NCBI GenBank assembly: GCA_964482235.1
Contig: CAYZWU010000001.1
Coordinates: 1-64,000, forward strand
Direction of reading: 5' to 3'
Source of the DNA: CAYZWU01 sp964482235
GTDB lineage: Bacteria > Planctomycetota > B15-G4 > CAYZWU01
DNA length: 64,000 bases
A model generated the notes under the pieces. That model saw only the letters and a program-made list of their open reading frames with translations. It was not told the origin of the DNA and did not search any database. A program made the translations under genes and the position numbers. The first letter of the stretch is position 1, and every line of letters begins with the position of its first letter. Shown piece after piece: positions 35,458-44,050 of this stretch.

Positions 35458-36006
35458 ATGAAGGTAAATGTCAGCGGCACCCAGCTCTGCCTCGTCAAGG
35501 GCGACATCACGCTCGAGGAAACCGACGCTATCGTCAATGCGGCAAACTCCTCGCTTCTGGGCGGGGGCGGCGTGGACGGGGCGATCCATGCGGCCGGCGG
35601 GCCGCGGATTCTCGAGGAGTGCCGGGCGATCCGTGAGAAGACCGACCGCCTGCCCGCCGGACAGGCGGTGGCCACGACGGGCGGCGACCTGAAGGCCGGC
35701 CGCGTCATCCATACCGTCGGCCCCGTCTGGAAGGGCGGCGGCAGCGGCGAGGCCGACACGCTGGCTTCCTGCTACGTAAGCTGCCTCGCCCTGGCGGCAG
35801 GCGAGGAGCTGAAGACGATCTCCTTTCCCTCCATCTCCACCGGTGCGTACGGGTATCCGGTCGAGGAGGCGGCCAGGGTGGCTCTTCAGGCCGTGATCCG
35901 CTTCCTCGGCGGCGGGAGCCGCGGCATCGACCAGGTGCGCTTCGTCCTCTTCTCGCGGGGTGATCTCGAGAACTACTCCACTGCGCTGGGCGAAATTTTT
36001 CCGTGA
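35458..36006 (+). CDS. Macrodomain protein (O-acetyl-ADP-ribose deacetylase-like)
   Basis: A 182-residue single macrodomain: GDITLEETDAIVNAANSSLL, GGGGVDGAIHAAGG and SFPSISTGAYGYPVEEAA are the ADP-ribose-binding signatures, with the catalytic Asn and Asp seen in YmdB-type deacetylases. GGGAGAGGGAGGG precedes ATG 35458. Likely removes ADP-ribose derivatives. It closes the aminotransferase/queE/der run. Confidence 0.92.
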   Translation: MKVNVSGTQLCLVKGDITLEETDAIVNAANSSLLGGGGVDGAIHAAGGPRILEECRAIREKTDRLPAGQAVATTGGDLKAGRVIHTVGPVWKGGGSGEADTLASCYVSCLALAAGEELKTISFPSISTGAYGYPVEEAARVALQAVIRFLGGGSRGIDQVRFVLFSRGDLENYSTALGEIFP

Positions 36007-36010
36007 AGCC

Positions 36011-36029
36011 GGCCTGTCACGGCCTTTTT
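36011..36029 (+). terminator. Weak Rho-independent terminator
   Basis: GGCC (36011-36014), loop TGTCAC, GGCC (36021-36024), then TTTTT. Only four pairs, but placed right after the macrodomain gene and overlapping the convergent DUF1848 stop. Confidence 0.35.
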
Positions 36030-36910
36030 ATCCCAAGCCGCTCCGCTCCCGGATCATGCCTCTCGTGCCGGAGGCGGGCCTTCTCCGGATTCCCCACGGC
36101 ATAGCAATAGAGGCACGAGGCGGGGCAGGTGTCGTAGGCTCCGATGTCGCGGCTCTCGGCGCAGCCGCATCCCTTTCGCGTGGGGCGGATCTTCAGCGGC
36201 AGGTCGTCGAGATCGGGGCGAAGCGCCCGGATCATGGCGGGATCGACGCATCGCCCCCTGGCGATGCCGGCTTCGTCGAGCAGGGGATAGCAGCAGCTCA
36301 CGAGCTCGACGCCGCGCGAGGCCGCAAGGCCGTGCAGCTCGCGGGCCAGGGCGATCTTCGCTTCGTCCGGCGGATCGTCGACTGTCACGCCCTTCTCCTG
36401 CGCCAGCAGCGAAAACCGCTTTGCCGTCTTCGCGTAGAACTGCACGAAGCTCGTGTGGCAGGTGTCGGTCCGGCCCTCGAGCTGGTCGAGAAGCGCCTCG
36501 AAACGGCAAAGATGATAGCCGCGGTCCCACCTTTCCGTGAGGATGATCGGGTCGTAGCGCCAGCGAACGAACCCGGGGCCGACGATGTCCGAGAGGCGCT
36601 TGAATCCGTCGACTGCGCTTTCGAGGGGGGAGACTCCCGGCTCCAGCAGCGGGCCGTATCCCGTCAGGGTGTACTGGAAGCTCGCCTTGTATCCTCTTCT
36701 CTCGAGCTCCTCGAGGAGGGGAAGGGACGGCCCCGCGTTCCGGGTCCAGAAGAGGAAGGCGATCACGTCCTCCGGCTTCAGGCTCACCTGATGGATCTCG
36801 CCGCTGAAGGGGTTGCGGTATGCGGCGAAACCGGCGTCGAGGCGGCTCCGGAACCAGCCGCCGTAATGGGCCGGGATATCGGTTCTGCGGGAAGCGGAGA
36901 CGATCTGCAT
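36017..36910 (-). CDS. DUF1848-type protein with C-terminal Fe-S-like cysteine cluster
   Basis: A 297-residue protein opening QIVSASRRTDIPAHYGGWF, the conserved start of the DUF1848 family, with VIAFLFWTRNAGP and WRYDPIIL internally. The C-terminal RKGCGCAESRDIGAYDTC followed by PASCLYCYA holds a cluster of cysteines, probably a 4Fe-4S site. Family function is not established to my knowledge. The start is immediately beside the long palindrome at 36920-37103, so its promoter must lie within or past that element. Confidence 0.8.
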   Translation of the reverse strand: MQIVSASRRTDIPAHYGGWFRSRLDAGFAAYRNPFSGEIHQVSLKPEDVIAFLFWTRNAGPSLPLLEELERRGYKASFQYTLTGYGPLLEPGVSPLESAVDGFKRLSDIVGPGFVRWRYDPIILTERWDRGYHLCRFEALLDQLEGRTDTCHTSFVQFYAKTAKRFSLLAQEKGVTVDDPPDEAKIALARELHGLAASRGVELVSCCYPLLDEAGIARGRCVDPAMIRALRPDLDDLPLKIRPTRKGCGCAESRDIGAYDTCPASCLYCYAVGNPEKARLRHERHDPGAERLGIKRP

Positions 36911-36919
36911 TCCGATCAT

Positions 36920-37103
36920 GTTAATCCGAACATGTTATCGATTTCTACTGCGGAATCGCCAGATGCGATGTGGACTGCGTTGCAGCACACGATTCGATCC
37001 TCAACCTGTCATAGGCAGGCCTGCGGTCGAATCGCGCACCGCGCCTTGCCACATCCCACCTGACGACTCCTCGTTACGAAATCGATGACATGTTCGGATT
37101 AAC
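36920..37103. repeat. 184-base palindromic element with 26-base terminal inverted repeats (MITE-like)
   Basis: The outer arms GTTAATCCGAACATG (36920-36934) and CATGTTCGGATTAAC (37089-37103) are perfect inverted copies, and the repeat extends to 26 bases (36920-36945 and 37078-37103) with a single mismatch. Inner parts remain partly complementary almost to the centre, near 37008-37025, so the whole is an imperfect fold-back. No protein is encoded and no clear target duplication is seen. This is the layout of a MITE or another non-autonomous palindromic repeat. It lies 9 bases upstream of the DUF1848 start. Confidence 0.75.
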
Positions 37104-37358
37104 CCGGCGCCGATCGTTTCGAAAGAGGGCTCGCGCGGCGGTCTCGCGCAGCGTCCCCCCGGCTTCACGCCGATTGACAGGGCGGGAGCGGATTGATAAA
37201 AAAAAGAAAATGGGCGACTACCGGCCGTCCGTTGATAAAGTGCTTCGAGCCCGGGAAGAGACGTTCCCGGCCCGAACGACCATCGGAGCAGCCGGGCGGC
37301 TCGACCGCCCCTTGACCGGCTGCCCGTTCCGAGCAGTCCTGCTGGAAGGAGAGGCATC
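37104..37358. other. Intergenic stretch without a gene
   Basis: No gene or RNA recognised. It contains an A-rich run near 37198-37210 and the GGAAGGAGAGG Shine-Dalgarno of the lipoprotein gene. Confidence 0.4.
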
Positions 37359-37889
37359 ATGTCCTCGACGAACCGTTTTTTTCTTCAGGCCGCCGCCGTT
37401 CTTCTCCTCGCTGCAGCCGGGGGCTGCGGCACGCACTGGCACACCCTCGATGTGGATACCATCAATTATTACGATCTCTACAACCTGACCCAGCAGACGA
37501 TCTGCGGGGAAGGGTTCAAGATCGCCGCCAACGACATGCACGAGGGCACCATCGAATCGGACTGGAACTACGACAAGATGACCGACGTGGGTCGCTTTCC
37601 CATCAGGCGGATGGTGGAGGCCAAGATCGATCCCTTGGACGAGGGGGAAGGCTTCACGGTCTGCGTGAGGATCGATCAGGAGGCGAACAGGGAAGGGTAC
37701 CGCCTGATGACGCCGGAGCTGAGCGAAGGATGGGAGGAGTACGGGTGGGACGACGAGGTGGCCGGCCTGATCCTCAAGAAGCTCGAGCTGCAGGTAGGGG
37801 AGTTCTCGCCGTCCGAGGAGTTCAAGGAGCGCCATCGCAAGGCGATGGAGCTCAAGACGGAGTCCAGGGTTCCGGATACGCTCAAGTGA
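37359..37889 (+). CDS. Hypothetical lipoprotein
   Basis: A 176-residue lipoprotein: signal sequence with lipobox LLLAAAGGC then GTHWHTLDVDTINYYDLYN. The mature part is acidic, aromatic-rich and ends VPDTLK. I recognise no family. GGAAGGAGAGGC precedes ATG 37359. Probably an envelope protein; the convergent GH57 gene follows. Confidence 0.7.
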   Translation: MSSTNRFFLQAAAVLLLAAAGGCGTHWHTLDVDTINYYDLYNLTQQTICGEGFKIAANDMHEGTIESDWNYDKMTDVGRFPIRRMVEAKIDPLDEGEGFTVCVRIDQEANREGYRLMTPELSEGWEEYGWDDEVAGLILKKLELQVGEFSPSEEFKERHRKAMELKTESRVPDTLK

Positions 37890-37956
37890 CCGGCCCCCGG
37901 CCGCCGTCTCCCGGAGCGACCGCCAATCTCCTCGAACGTACGATCGACCTCCCTTG

Positions 37957-39141
37957 TCAGCCGCCTCCCTGCGCGTCCGCCACTCTCCTTTTCAGGTCGT
38001 GCAGGATGTTCATGAACGAGGCGAAAGCGTCGTGGGGCGTGGGAAAGGGGCTGAAGTAATCGTGCACCGAACCGTCCGCCGCCTCCTTGGTGCTGATGTA
38101 GTAGAGGTGGTCCGAGGCCAGGAGTTTTCTCCAGTCGTCGAGCAGATCCCGGTTTCCTGAGGCCTTGACCTTCCCTTCCAGGCCGTACAGCTCCGCGGCG
38201 GCCGTCTTCTGCATCGTGTTGCCCGTCCAGGCGGAAAGGTCGCGGGCCTCGTCCGCCCAGCTGACCATCTTCCCGGCATCGCAGACGCCTCTGGAAGAAT
38301 GGCTCGCAATGATCTCGCTCGGCAGGGCCAGCCTCGTTCCGGCAGAGGAGAGGAAGGTGTCCACCGCCTCTTCGATGAAGGCGAAGATTCCCGTTTCCTT
38401 CCGCTGGTGCTCCCCGAAGGTCTCGTAATCCATGAAGAGGCAGACGAACTCGCCGGGCTCCTTCCTGAGATCGCCGGCGAACCTGTCCGCCCGCAGGGGC
38501 CATCCGCTCCAGTTTCGATCGGAGTACCGGAAGGCGATGTTGTCCGAGAAGTAATGATTTCTCAAAAGGAGGTGGACCTCACCCTGCGAGGACCTGTAGA
38601 GATGGTTCGGCGATCTCGATTCCAGGAGAGGCTCGATGCCGTCGGCGAGGACGCCTCGAAATCCGATCCCCGAAAGGACCGCGGCCAGGTCGTTGTCGTA
38701 GATCAGCTCGGTGTTCCGGAAGATCCGGGGCTCGGCGCCGAAGAGCGACGCCGTCCTCTCCCTGTGGAACGCCACCTGCTCGAGGAACTCGTCCGGCGAG
38801 AACACCGACGCCAGGGAGTGGCACCACGTCTCACCGAGGAACTCCACTCCGGCCTCTTCCGCGAGATCGAGGAACGACTCGATCACCTCGGGCCCCTCTG
38901 CCGCGAACTGCTCCAGGGCGGTTCCCGATATGCTGAAGGAGACGCGGAAGCGGTCTCCGTGCCGCCGGCTCAGCCGCGTCATGAGGGCGTTGGCCGGCAG
39001 GTAGCATTTCCGGACCGCGCTCAGGAGGTGCTTCCTGTTGAGCTCATGATCGAAGTAGCCCGTGCCCCTGTCGAGCAGGGTGAAGGGCCGGATGCGGAAG
39101 GGCTGGTGGATCTGGAAGTAGAAGCAGAGAGTGTCGGCCAT
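37957..39141 (-). CDS. Glycoside hydrolase family 57
   Basis: A 394-residue GH57. Region 1 is YFQIHQPFRIRPF; TELIYDNDLA contains the likely nucleophile Glu region, and FMDYETFGEHQ the conserved catalytic Asp region. GH57 members act on alpha-glucans (amylase, amylopullulanase or 4-alpha-glucanotransferase). ATG 39141 lies 2 bases after the stop of the upstream GT4 gene, so the two are coupled. It likely works in cytoplasmic glycogen turnover with the GH15 gene at 40673, since no signal peptide is present. Confidence 0.9.
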   Translation of the reverse strand: MADTLCFYFQIHQPFRIRPFTLLDRGTGYFDHELNRKHLLSAVRKCYLPANALMTRLSRRHGDRFRVSFSISGTALEQFAAEGPEVIESFLDLAEEAGVEFLGETWCHSLASVFSPDEFLEQVAFHRERTASLFGAEPRIFRNTELIYDNDLAAVLSGIGFRGVLADGIEPLLESRSPNHLYRSSQGEVHLLLRNHYFSDNIAFRYSDRNWSGWPLRADRFAGDLRKEPGEFVCLFMDYETFGEHQRKETGIFAFIEEAVDTFLSSAGTRLALPSEIIASHSSRGVCDAGKMVSWADEARDLSAWTGNTMQKTAAAELYGLEGKVKASGNRDLLDDWRKLLASDHLYYISTKEAADGSVHDYFSPFPTPHDAFASFMNILHDLKRRVADAQGGG

Positions 39142-39143
39142 CC

Positions 39144-40385
39144 CTAATCCCGCTTCCTCGCCCGATCGCTCGAGGACAGGATCTCCCCGTAGACCTCGAG
39201 GCACTTCCCGGCAGGGCGGTCCCAGGTGATGCGCCTGGCCTCTTCCGATGCCCGCTTCCCCATGCTCTTCGCCGCCTCGGGGTCGTCCAGGAAGGAGGCG
39301 ATCTTCTTCGCGATCTCGTCCACCTTCCAGTAATCCACTTTCTCCACGTTTTCGACCAGCTCGGCGATTCCCGACTGCTTCGAGACGATCACCGGCGTGG
39401 CGCAGTACATCGCCTCGAGGCAGGTGATGCCGAAGGGGTCGGACACGGAGGGCATGACGAAGATGTCCGCCGCCTCGAGGATCCAGCGGAGCTGCTCCGC
39501 CTCGAGAAAGCCTGTGAAGAGAACCTTGTCCGCGATTCCGAGCTCCGCCGCCCGCTCGATCAGGGGGGGCACCATCTCTCCCGTGCCGGCCAGGACGAAG
39601 ATCGTGTCGTTCCGCTTCGGCAGGATGCGGCCGGCCGCCTCGACGAAATACTCGGGTCCCTTCTGCAGCGTGATCCGCCCCAGGAAGAGCACGATCCTGC
39701 CCTCGGGCGGGTCCGGTAGGGGAAGGGAGCGCCTGACCTCGAGATGGTCGCGGTTCAGGGCGTTGTGGATCACCGTGATCCTCGCGGCATCGACGCCGTA
39801 GTGCTCGCGGATCCCCTGCTTGCTCCGATTCGATACGGTGACCACCCGGTCCGCCTCGTTCAGGCCGTTCCCCTCGATCTCGCAGACAGGCGGCCACACC
39901 TTGGAGAGGCACCGGTCGTACTCGGTCGAGTGGAGATGCACCACGAGCGGCCGCCCGGTGATCTCGCGGAGACGGAGCCCCGCGGGAAAGGTCATCCAGT
40001 CGTGCGCGTGGATGATGTCGAACTCCCTGTCCCTGCCGATCCTCTCCACCTCGTCGGTGAAGTTCTCCACGGAGCCCAGAAGATCGCCGGCATAGAGATC
40101 CCTTCTCTTCACGTTGCCCGAGTCGAAGAGGGTGTTGGTCGTTTTCGGATGGACCGGCTCCTGTCGATAGGGATCGAGAGGCCGGCCGACCCTCTCGAGA
40201 TGGAACAGCCCCTTCGGCGCGCCCGCATCGTAGGTCGACGGCAGGACATCGCTTTTCACACCGGGCACGACGAATGTGACTTCGGCCTCCTGCTCGAGAA
40301 GAGCCTTGACGAGGCCGTGGCAGGCCGTGCCGAGGCCGCCGGTCATGTACGGGGGATATTCCCAGCCCAGCATGAATACTCTCAC
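39144..40385 (-). CDS. Glycosyltransferase family 4 (glycogen-synthase-like)
   Basis: A 413-residue GT-B enzyme. It opens RVFMLGWEYPPYMTGGLGTA (the GGLG phosphate loop of glycogen synthases and related enzymes), has DIIHAHDWMT, LFLGRITLQKGPEYFVEA, VLAGTGEM and MPSVSDPFGITCLEAMYC (E-x7-E). It uses a nucleotide-glucose donor, probably to extend or make an alpha-glucan, since GH57 follows directly and GH15 is divergent. The start codon is GTG 40385. The product polymer is inferred. Confidence 0.88.
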   Translation of the reverse strand: MRVFMLGWEYPPYMTGGLGTACHGLVKALLEQEAEVTFVVPGVKSDVLPSTYDAGAPKGLFHLERVGRPLDPYRQEPVHPKTTNTLFDSGNVKRRDLYAGDLLGSVENFTDEVERIGRDREFDIIHAHDWMTFPAGLRLREITGRPLVVHLHSTEYDRCLSKVWPPVCEIEGNGLNEADRVVTVSNRSKQGIREHYGVDAARITVIHNALNRDHLEVRRSLPLPDPPEGRIVLFLGRITLQKGPEYFVEAAGRILPKRNDTIFVLAGTGEMVPPLIERAAELGIADKVLFTGFLEAEQLRWILEAADIFVMPSVSDPFGITCLEAMYCATPVIVSKQSGIAELVENVEKVDYWKVDEIAKKIASFLDDPEAAKSMGKRASEEARRITWDRPAGKCLEVYGEILSSSDRARKRD

Positions 40386-40672
40386 GGAGTTTTTCCCCTA
40401 ATCGATTATACGAGACCGCCCTGGACACACACCGAACCGAAGGCGGATCTCGTGGAGCGGCCTCTGAAGCTCCAGTTCTGCCGACCGCCGTTTATGAAAA
40501 GTTACTGCTCCGGCCGATCAATTACAAGAGGCGTGACGCCGTCCGGACCGTCCGGCGGCCGAACCGGATGGCGGAATTCCTCCACTCGCAGCTTGACCCG
40601 TTCTTTTTTCGTCGATAATGTATGATTTTTTATGGAAGGGGAGTTCCTGGTGATTCTGAGAGAGGTGCTTCC

Positions 40673-42658
40673 ATGCCGCGGGAAATAGTTCTCGGAAACG
40701 GAAACCTCCTGATCAACTTCGATCAGGACTACAACATGCGGGATTTCTATTATCCCTACGTGGGGCTCTACAACCATATCAATGGATTTCGCAACGGCAT
40801 CGGCATCTGGGTGGACGACACCTTCCGCTGGGTCGACTCGAGCTGGGAGAGGAAGCTCGAGTACTTCCAGAACACCAACGTCACCCGGGTGCGCCTCGTC
40901 AACCACGAGCTCGGCGTCAGGCTCCGGATGCATGGATGCGTGCACAAGTACAAGGACATCTTCCTCAACCGCATCGGCATCGAGAACCTCAAGGACAGGC
41001 CGCGCGAGATCCGCCTCTTCTTCTATCACGACTTCCGGATCCTCGAGTCGGATATCGGGGACACGGCCTTCTACAATCCCAATCTCAAGGCCCTTCTCCA
41101 TTACAAGAGGGATATCTACATCCTCATCGATGCCATGACCGACACCGAGGGGCTCCACCAGTTCCAGGTCGGGAAGAAGGACTCGTGGATGGACATGGAG
41201 GACGGCGATCTCCAGATGGTTCCGATCAGCCAGGGGCACGTGGATTCCGCTCTATCCCTGCGGGTCTTTCTCGATGCCGGCGAGACGAGCTGGGTCAGCT
41301 ACTGGATCGCGGCGGGGCGGAGCAGCGAGGATGTCGAGGAGCTCGACAGGGAAGTCAAGACGGTGAGCGTGGAGCACCTGATCGAGGAGACCTACATCTA
41401 CCAGGACTCGTGGGTCAACAAGGAGGAGAAGGATTTCTGCGATCTCGAGCCGGACGTCGTGGATCTCTACAAGAGGTCCCTCCTCGTGATCCGGACGCAG
41501 ATCGACAATCGCGGGGCGATCCTGGCCGCCAACGACACCGACTACCTGAAGTTCAACCGCGACCACTACTCCTACCTGTGGCCTCGCGATGGAGCCCTCA
41601 TCTCCTACGCGCTCGACCTGGCCGGCTACAGGGAGATCACGCGCCGCTTCTTCATGTACTGCAGCCGCGTGATCGGCAACCTTCCCTACTTCCTGCACAA
41701 GTACAGCCCCGACGAGACGCTGGCGTCGAGCTGGCACCCCTGGTACAGCGACAGCCGCGTCCAGCTTCCGATCCAGGAGGACGAGACCGGACTGGTCCTC
41801 TGGGCCCTGAACCACCATTACCAGACCTACAGGGACATCGAGTTCCTCGACGACTGCTACCACAAGTTCATCCGAAAGTGCGCCGACTTCATGGTGGAGT
41901 ACCGCGATCCTGTTACCAAGCTTCCCGCGCCGTCCTATGATCTATGGGAGGAGCGCCGCGGCATCTTCACCTTCACGGCCGCGGCGGTCTACGGCGGCCT
42001 GCAGGCCGCCTCCACAATGGCCGCGGTCCTGGGCAACTCGCAGGAGTCGCGGCGGTACCGGATGGCCGCCGAGGAGATCGAGGCGGCCACGGCGAAGTAT
42101 CTCTACAGCGAGGAGAAAGGCCACTTTCTCAGGATGATCTCCATCGGATCGACCGGCGAGATCGAGGAGGATGACACGGTGGAAAGCTCGACGTACGGCG
42201 TTCTCGCCTTCGACATGCTGCCTGCCGACGACTACCGGGTGATGAACACGATGAAGAAGATCCGGGATCGCCTCTGGGTGCGCAGCGACATCGGGGGCGT
42301 GGCGCGGTACGAGGACGACCGGTATCACCAGATCTCCCGGGATATCGCGTCGATCCCCGGCAACCCATGGGTCATCAGCACGCTCTGGGTGGCCGATCAC
42401 GCCGTGGCGGCGGCCAGGAGCGTGGAAGAACTGCGGTCGGCACACGAGATCTTCCGGTGGGTGGTCGACAGGACATCTTCCGCCGGTCTGCTGGCCGAGC
42501 AGTACAATCCCTACAGCGGCGAACCGCTCTCGGTCTCTCCTCTCACCTGGTCCCACGCCACCTTTTGCATGGTGATCAACCACTACATCCGGAAGTACAA
42601 GTCGCTCACGGGCGAGACCGCCGAGCTCGACGCTTCAACGTCAACGGTAAAGAAATGA
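40673..42658 (+). CDS. Glycoside hydrolase family 15 (glucoamylase-like)
   Basis: A 661-residue protein with an N-terminal beta-supersandwich domain (about 1-260) and a C-terminal (alpha/alpha)6 barrel (about 270-650). YSYLWPRDGALISYALDLAG is the conserved GH15 segment; LLAEQYNPYSGEPLSVSPLTWSHATF carries the catalytic base Glu and the usual end motif, while EERRGIFTFTAAAVYGGL holds another. It hydrolyses glucose from alpha-glucan or trehalose-like ends. ATG 40673 follows GAGAGAGGTG. It is divergent from the GT4/GH57 pair and overlaps the M28-like gene. Confidence 0.92.
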   Translation: MPREIVLGNGNLLINFDQDYNMRDFYYPYVGLYNHINGFRNGIGIWVDDTFRWVDSSWERKLEYFQNTNVTRVRLVNHELGVRLRMHGCVHKYKDIFLNRIGIENLKDRPREIRLFFYHDFRILESDIGDTAFYNPNLKALLHYKRDIYILIDAMTDTEGLHQFQVGKKDSWMDMEDGDLQMVPISQGHVDSALSLRVFLDAGETSWVSYWIAAGRSSEDVEELDREVKTVSVEHLIEETYIYQDSWVNKEEKDFCDLEPDVVDLYKRSLLVIRTQIDNRGAILAANDTDYLKFNRDHYSYLWPRDGALISYALDLAGYREITRRFFMYCSRVIGNLPYFLHKYSPDETLASSWHPWYSDSRVQLPIQEDETGLVLWALNHHYQTYRDIEFLDDCYHKFIRKCADFMVEYRDPVTKLPAPSYDLWEERRGIFTFTAAAVYGGLQAASTMAAVLGNSQESRRYRMAAEEIEAATAKYLYSEEKGHFLRMISIGSTGEIEEDDTVESSTYGVLAFDMLPADDYRVMNTMKKIRDRLWVRSDIGGVARYEDDRYHQISRDIASIPGNPWVISTLWVADHAVAAARSVEELRSAHEIFRWVVDRTSSAGLLAEQYNPYSGEPLSVSPLTWSHATFCMVINHYIRKYKSLTGETAELDASTSTVKK

Positions 42659-43815
42659 AAAAGAAGCCGACACTTCTCCTGGCCGTGCTCGCACTGCTCG
42701 TGCCGGGCGCGGTCCTGGCCGGGGATCGCTACGAGAACCGCATCAAGGGGAAGATCCTCGTCCAGCATGTGGAGATGCTCTGCTCGAAGCAGATGAAAGG
42801 GCGCATGACCCTCAATCCCGAGGCCCGGCTTGCCGCGGCCTGGATTGCCGGCGCCTTCGAGAAGGCCGGATTGAAGCCCGCGGTCGGCGAAAGCTGCATC
42901 GTGGAGGTCCCGCTGCTCCTTCACGAGATGGAAAAGGACATCAACCCGGAGAAGGAGGACAGGGTCTGGGAGATGGCCCTCAAGGGCCCGCTCGAGAAGA
43001 CGGGGCTGGCCGTCGTGGGGCGGCTGCCCGGCAAGGACTCCAGGATGAGCGGCGAGATCGTGCTGGTGACGGCGCGGTACGACGGACCGGGCTGGGATGC
43101 GGCGGGGACGGTCTTTCCCGGCGCCGACCGGAACGCCTCGGGCGTGGCCGTGCTCCTGGAGCTGGCGCGCGCCCTTCGAGCGAGCGGCGTGCGGCGCACC
43201 GTGATCTTCGCCGCCCTGCCCGCAGGGGAGGAGGGGCTCTTCATGCAGCGGACAGGGAGCAGCAGGGGGTACGAACATCTGAACAACGCCATCATCAAGG
43301 GCCTCGTCGAAACGGGCGAGTGGGATGCCTTCCTCACCTCGCAGCTCGTGGAGATCCCGGCCCAGGCCGGCGCCACGGCTTTTCTCGTCGAGCCTCCGGT
43401 CAAGCTCGACGCGATACGGGTCGTTGTCGACGTGGCCATGGTCGGAGGGAAGCTCTCCCTGCCCGGCGGCGACGGCAAGGCCAGGCTGGCCGTCGTCGGC
43501 GCGGAAACGGGCGAGGATCTCGCCAAGTCCCTGGTCAAGGCGTGCCGCCGCGAGAAGGACCGGGTGGTCTTTCCCGACTTCGAATCGATCCGGAAGAACG
43601 GCGACAGGTGGGCGAGCAACGCCGACTGCTTCCTCAAGAAGAGAATCCCGTCGCTCTGGATCACCACGGGGCCGAAGGAGCGGCACGGCACGGCGAAGGA
43701 CACACCCGACAAGATCGATCCGGAGCAGATCGAGTACGCCGCGCGGATCGCCTACAGGACCGTCCGTCTCCTGGCCAACGAGACCGTTCCCCATCCCTTC
43801 AATGACGATGTGTGA
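42655..43815 (+). CDS. Secreted M28-like peptidase with altered zinc site
   Basis: A 386-residue protein, signal peptide MKKKPTLLLAVLALLVPGAVLAG, then an M28 aminopeptidase-like domain. The fold signatures are RNASGVAVLLELARAL, RRTVIFAALPAGEEGLF (Glu pair), VVVDVAMVGG (Asp ligand) and RHGTAKDTPDKID (His ligand). However, the first zinc-binding His in the usual HYD motif is Arg (VTARYDGPG), and the GADD motif reads GADR. The site therefore cannot bind two metals in the normal way and the protein may be non-catalytic or changed. ATG 42655 overlaps the GH15 stop in ATGA. Confidence 0.75.
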   Translation: MKKKPTLLLAVLALLVPGAVLAGDRYENRIKGKILVQHVEMLCSKQMKGRMTLNPEARLAAAWIAGAFEKAGLKPAVGESCIVEVPLLLHEMEKDINPEKEDRVWEMALKGPLEKTGLAVVGRLPGKDSRMSGEIVLVTARYDGPGWDAAGTVFPGADRNASGVAVLLELARALRASGVRRTVIFAALPAGEEGLFMQRTGSSRGYEHLNNAIIKGLVETGEWDAFLTSQLVEIPAQAGATAFLVEPPVKLDAIRVVVDVAMVGGKLSLPGGDGKARLAVVGAETGEDLAKSLVKACRREKDRVVFPDFESIRKNGDRWASNADCFLKKRIPSLWITTGPKERHGTAKDTPDKIDPEQIEYAARIAYRTVRLLANETVPHPFNDDV

Positions 43816-44050
43816 CTTTTTCTGGAATACGTCGTTCCACCCTAACCTGCTCATAAATCGTCGATTCAGTCAGTAGGATCCTATGCCATAGCATGCCATA
43901 TCAGGCCTACCACCGACTTTTCGATTCTCACGAAACGTTGAATTTGCTCCGGTACGTATCATGGATGCCTTTCTTTTTTCAGCGCCTTGTCGTATAATTT
44001 TTGACTGATAGGGAACTTGACACCTGACCTCGGCCCAAGGGGGGAAAGTC

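Noticed and set aside
33112..35712. 866-codon reverse frame over queE and der
   Set aside because: Shadow of well-identified forward genes.
39142..40428. 823-residue GH57 fused to an N-terminal extension
   Set aside because: The extension is the wrong frame of the GT4 gene; MADTLCFYF at 39141 is the natural start.
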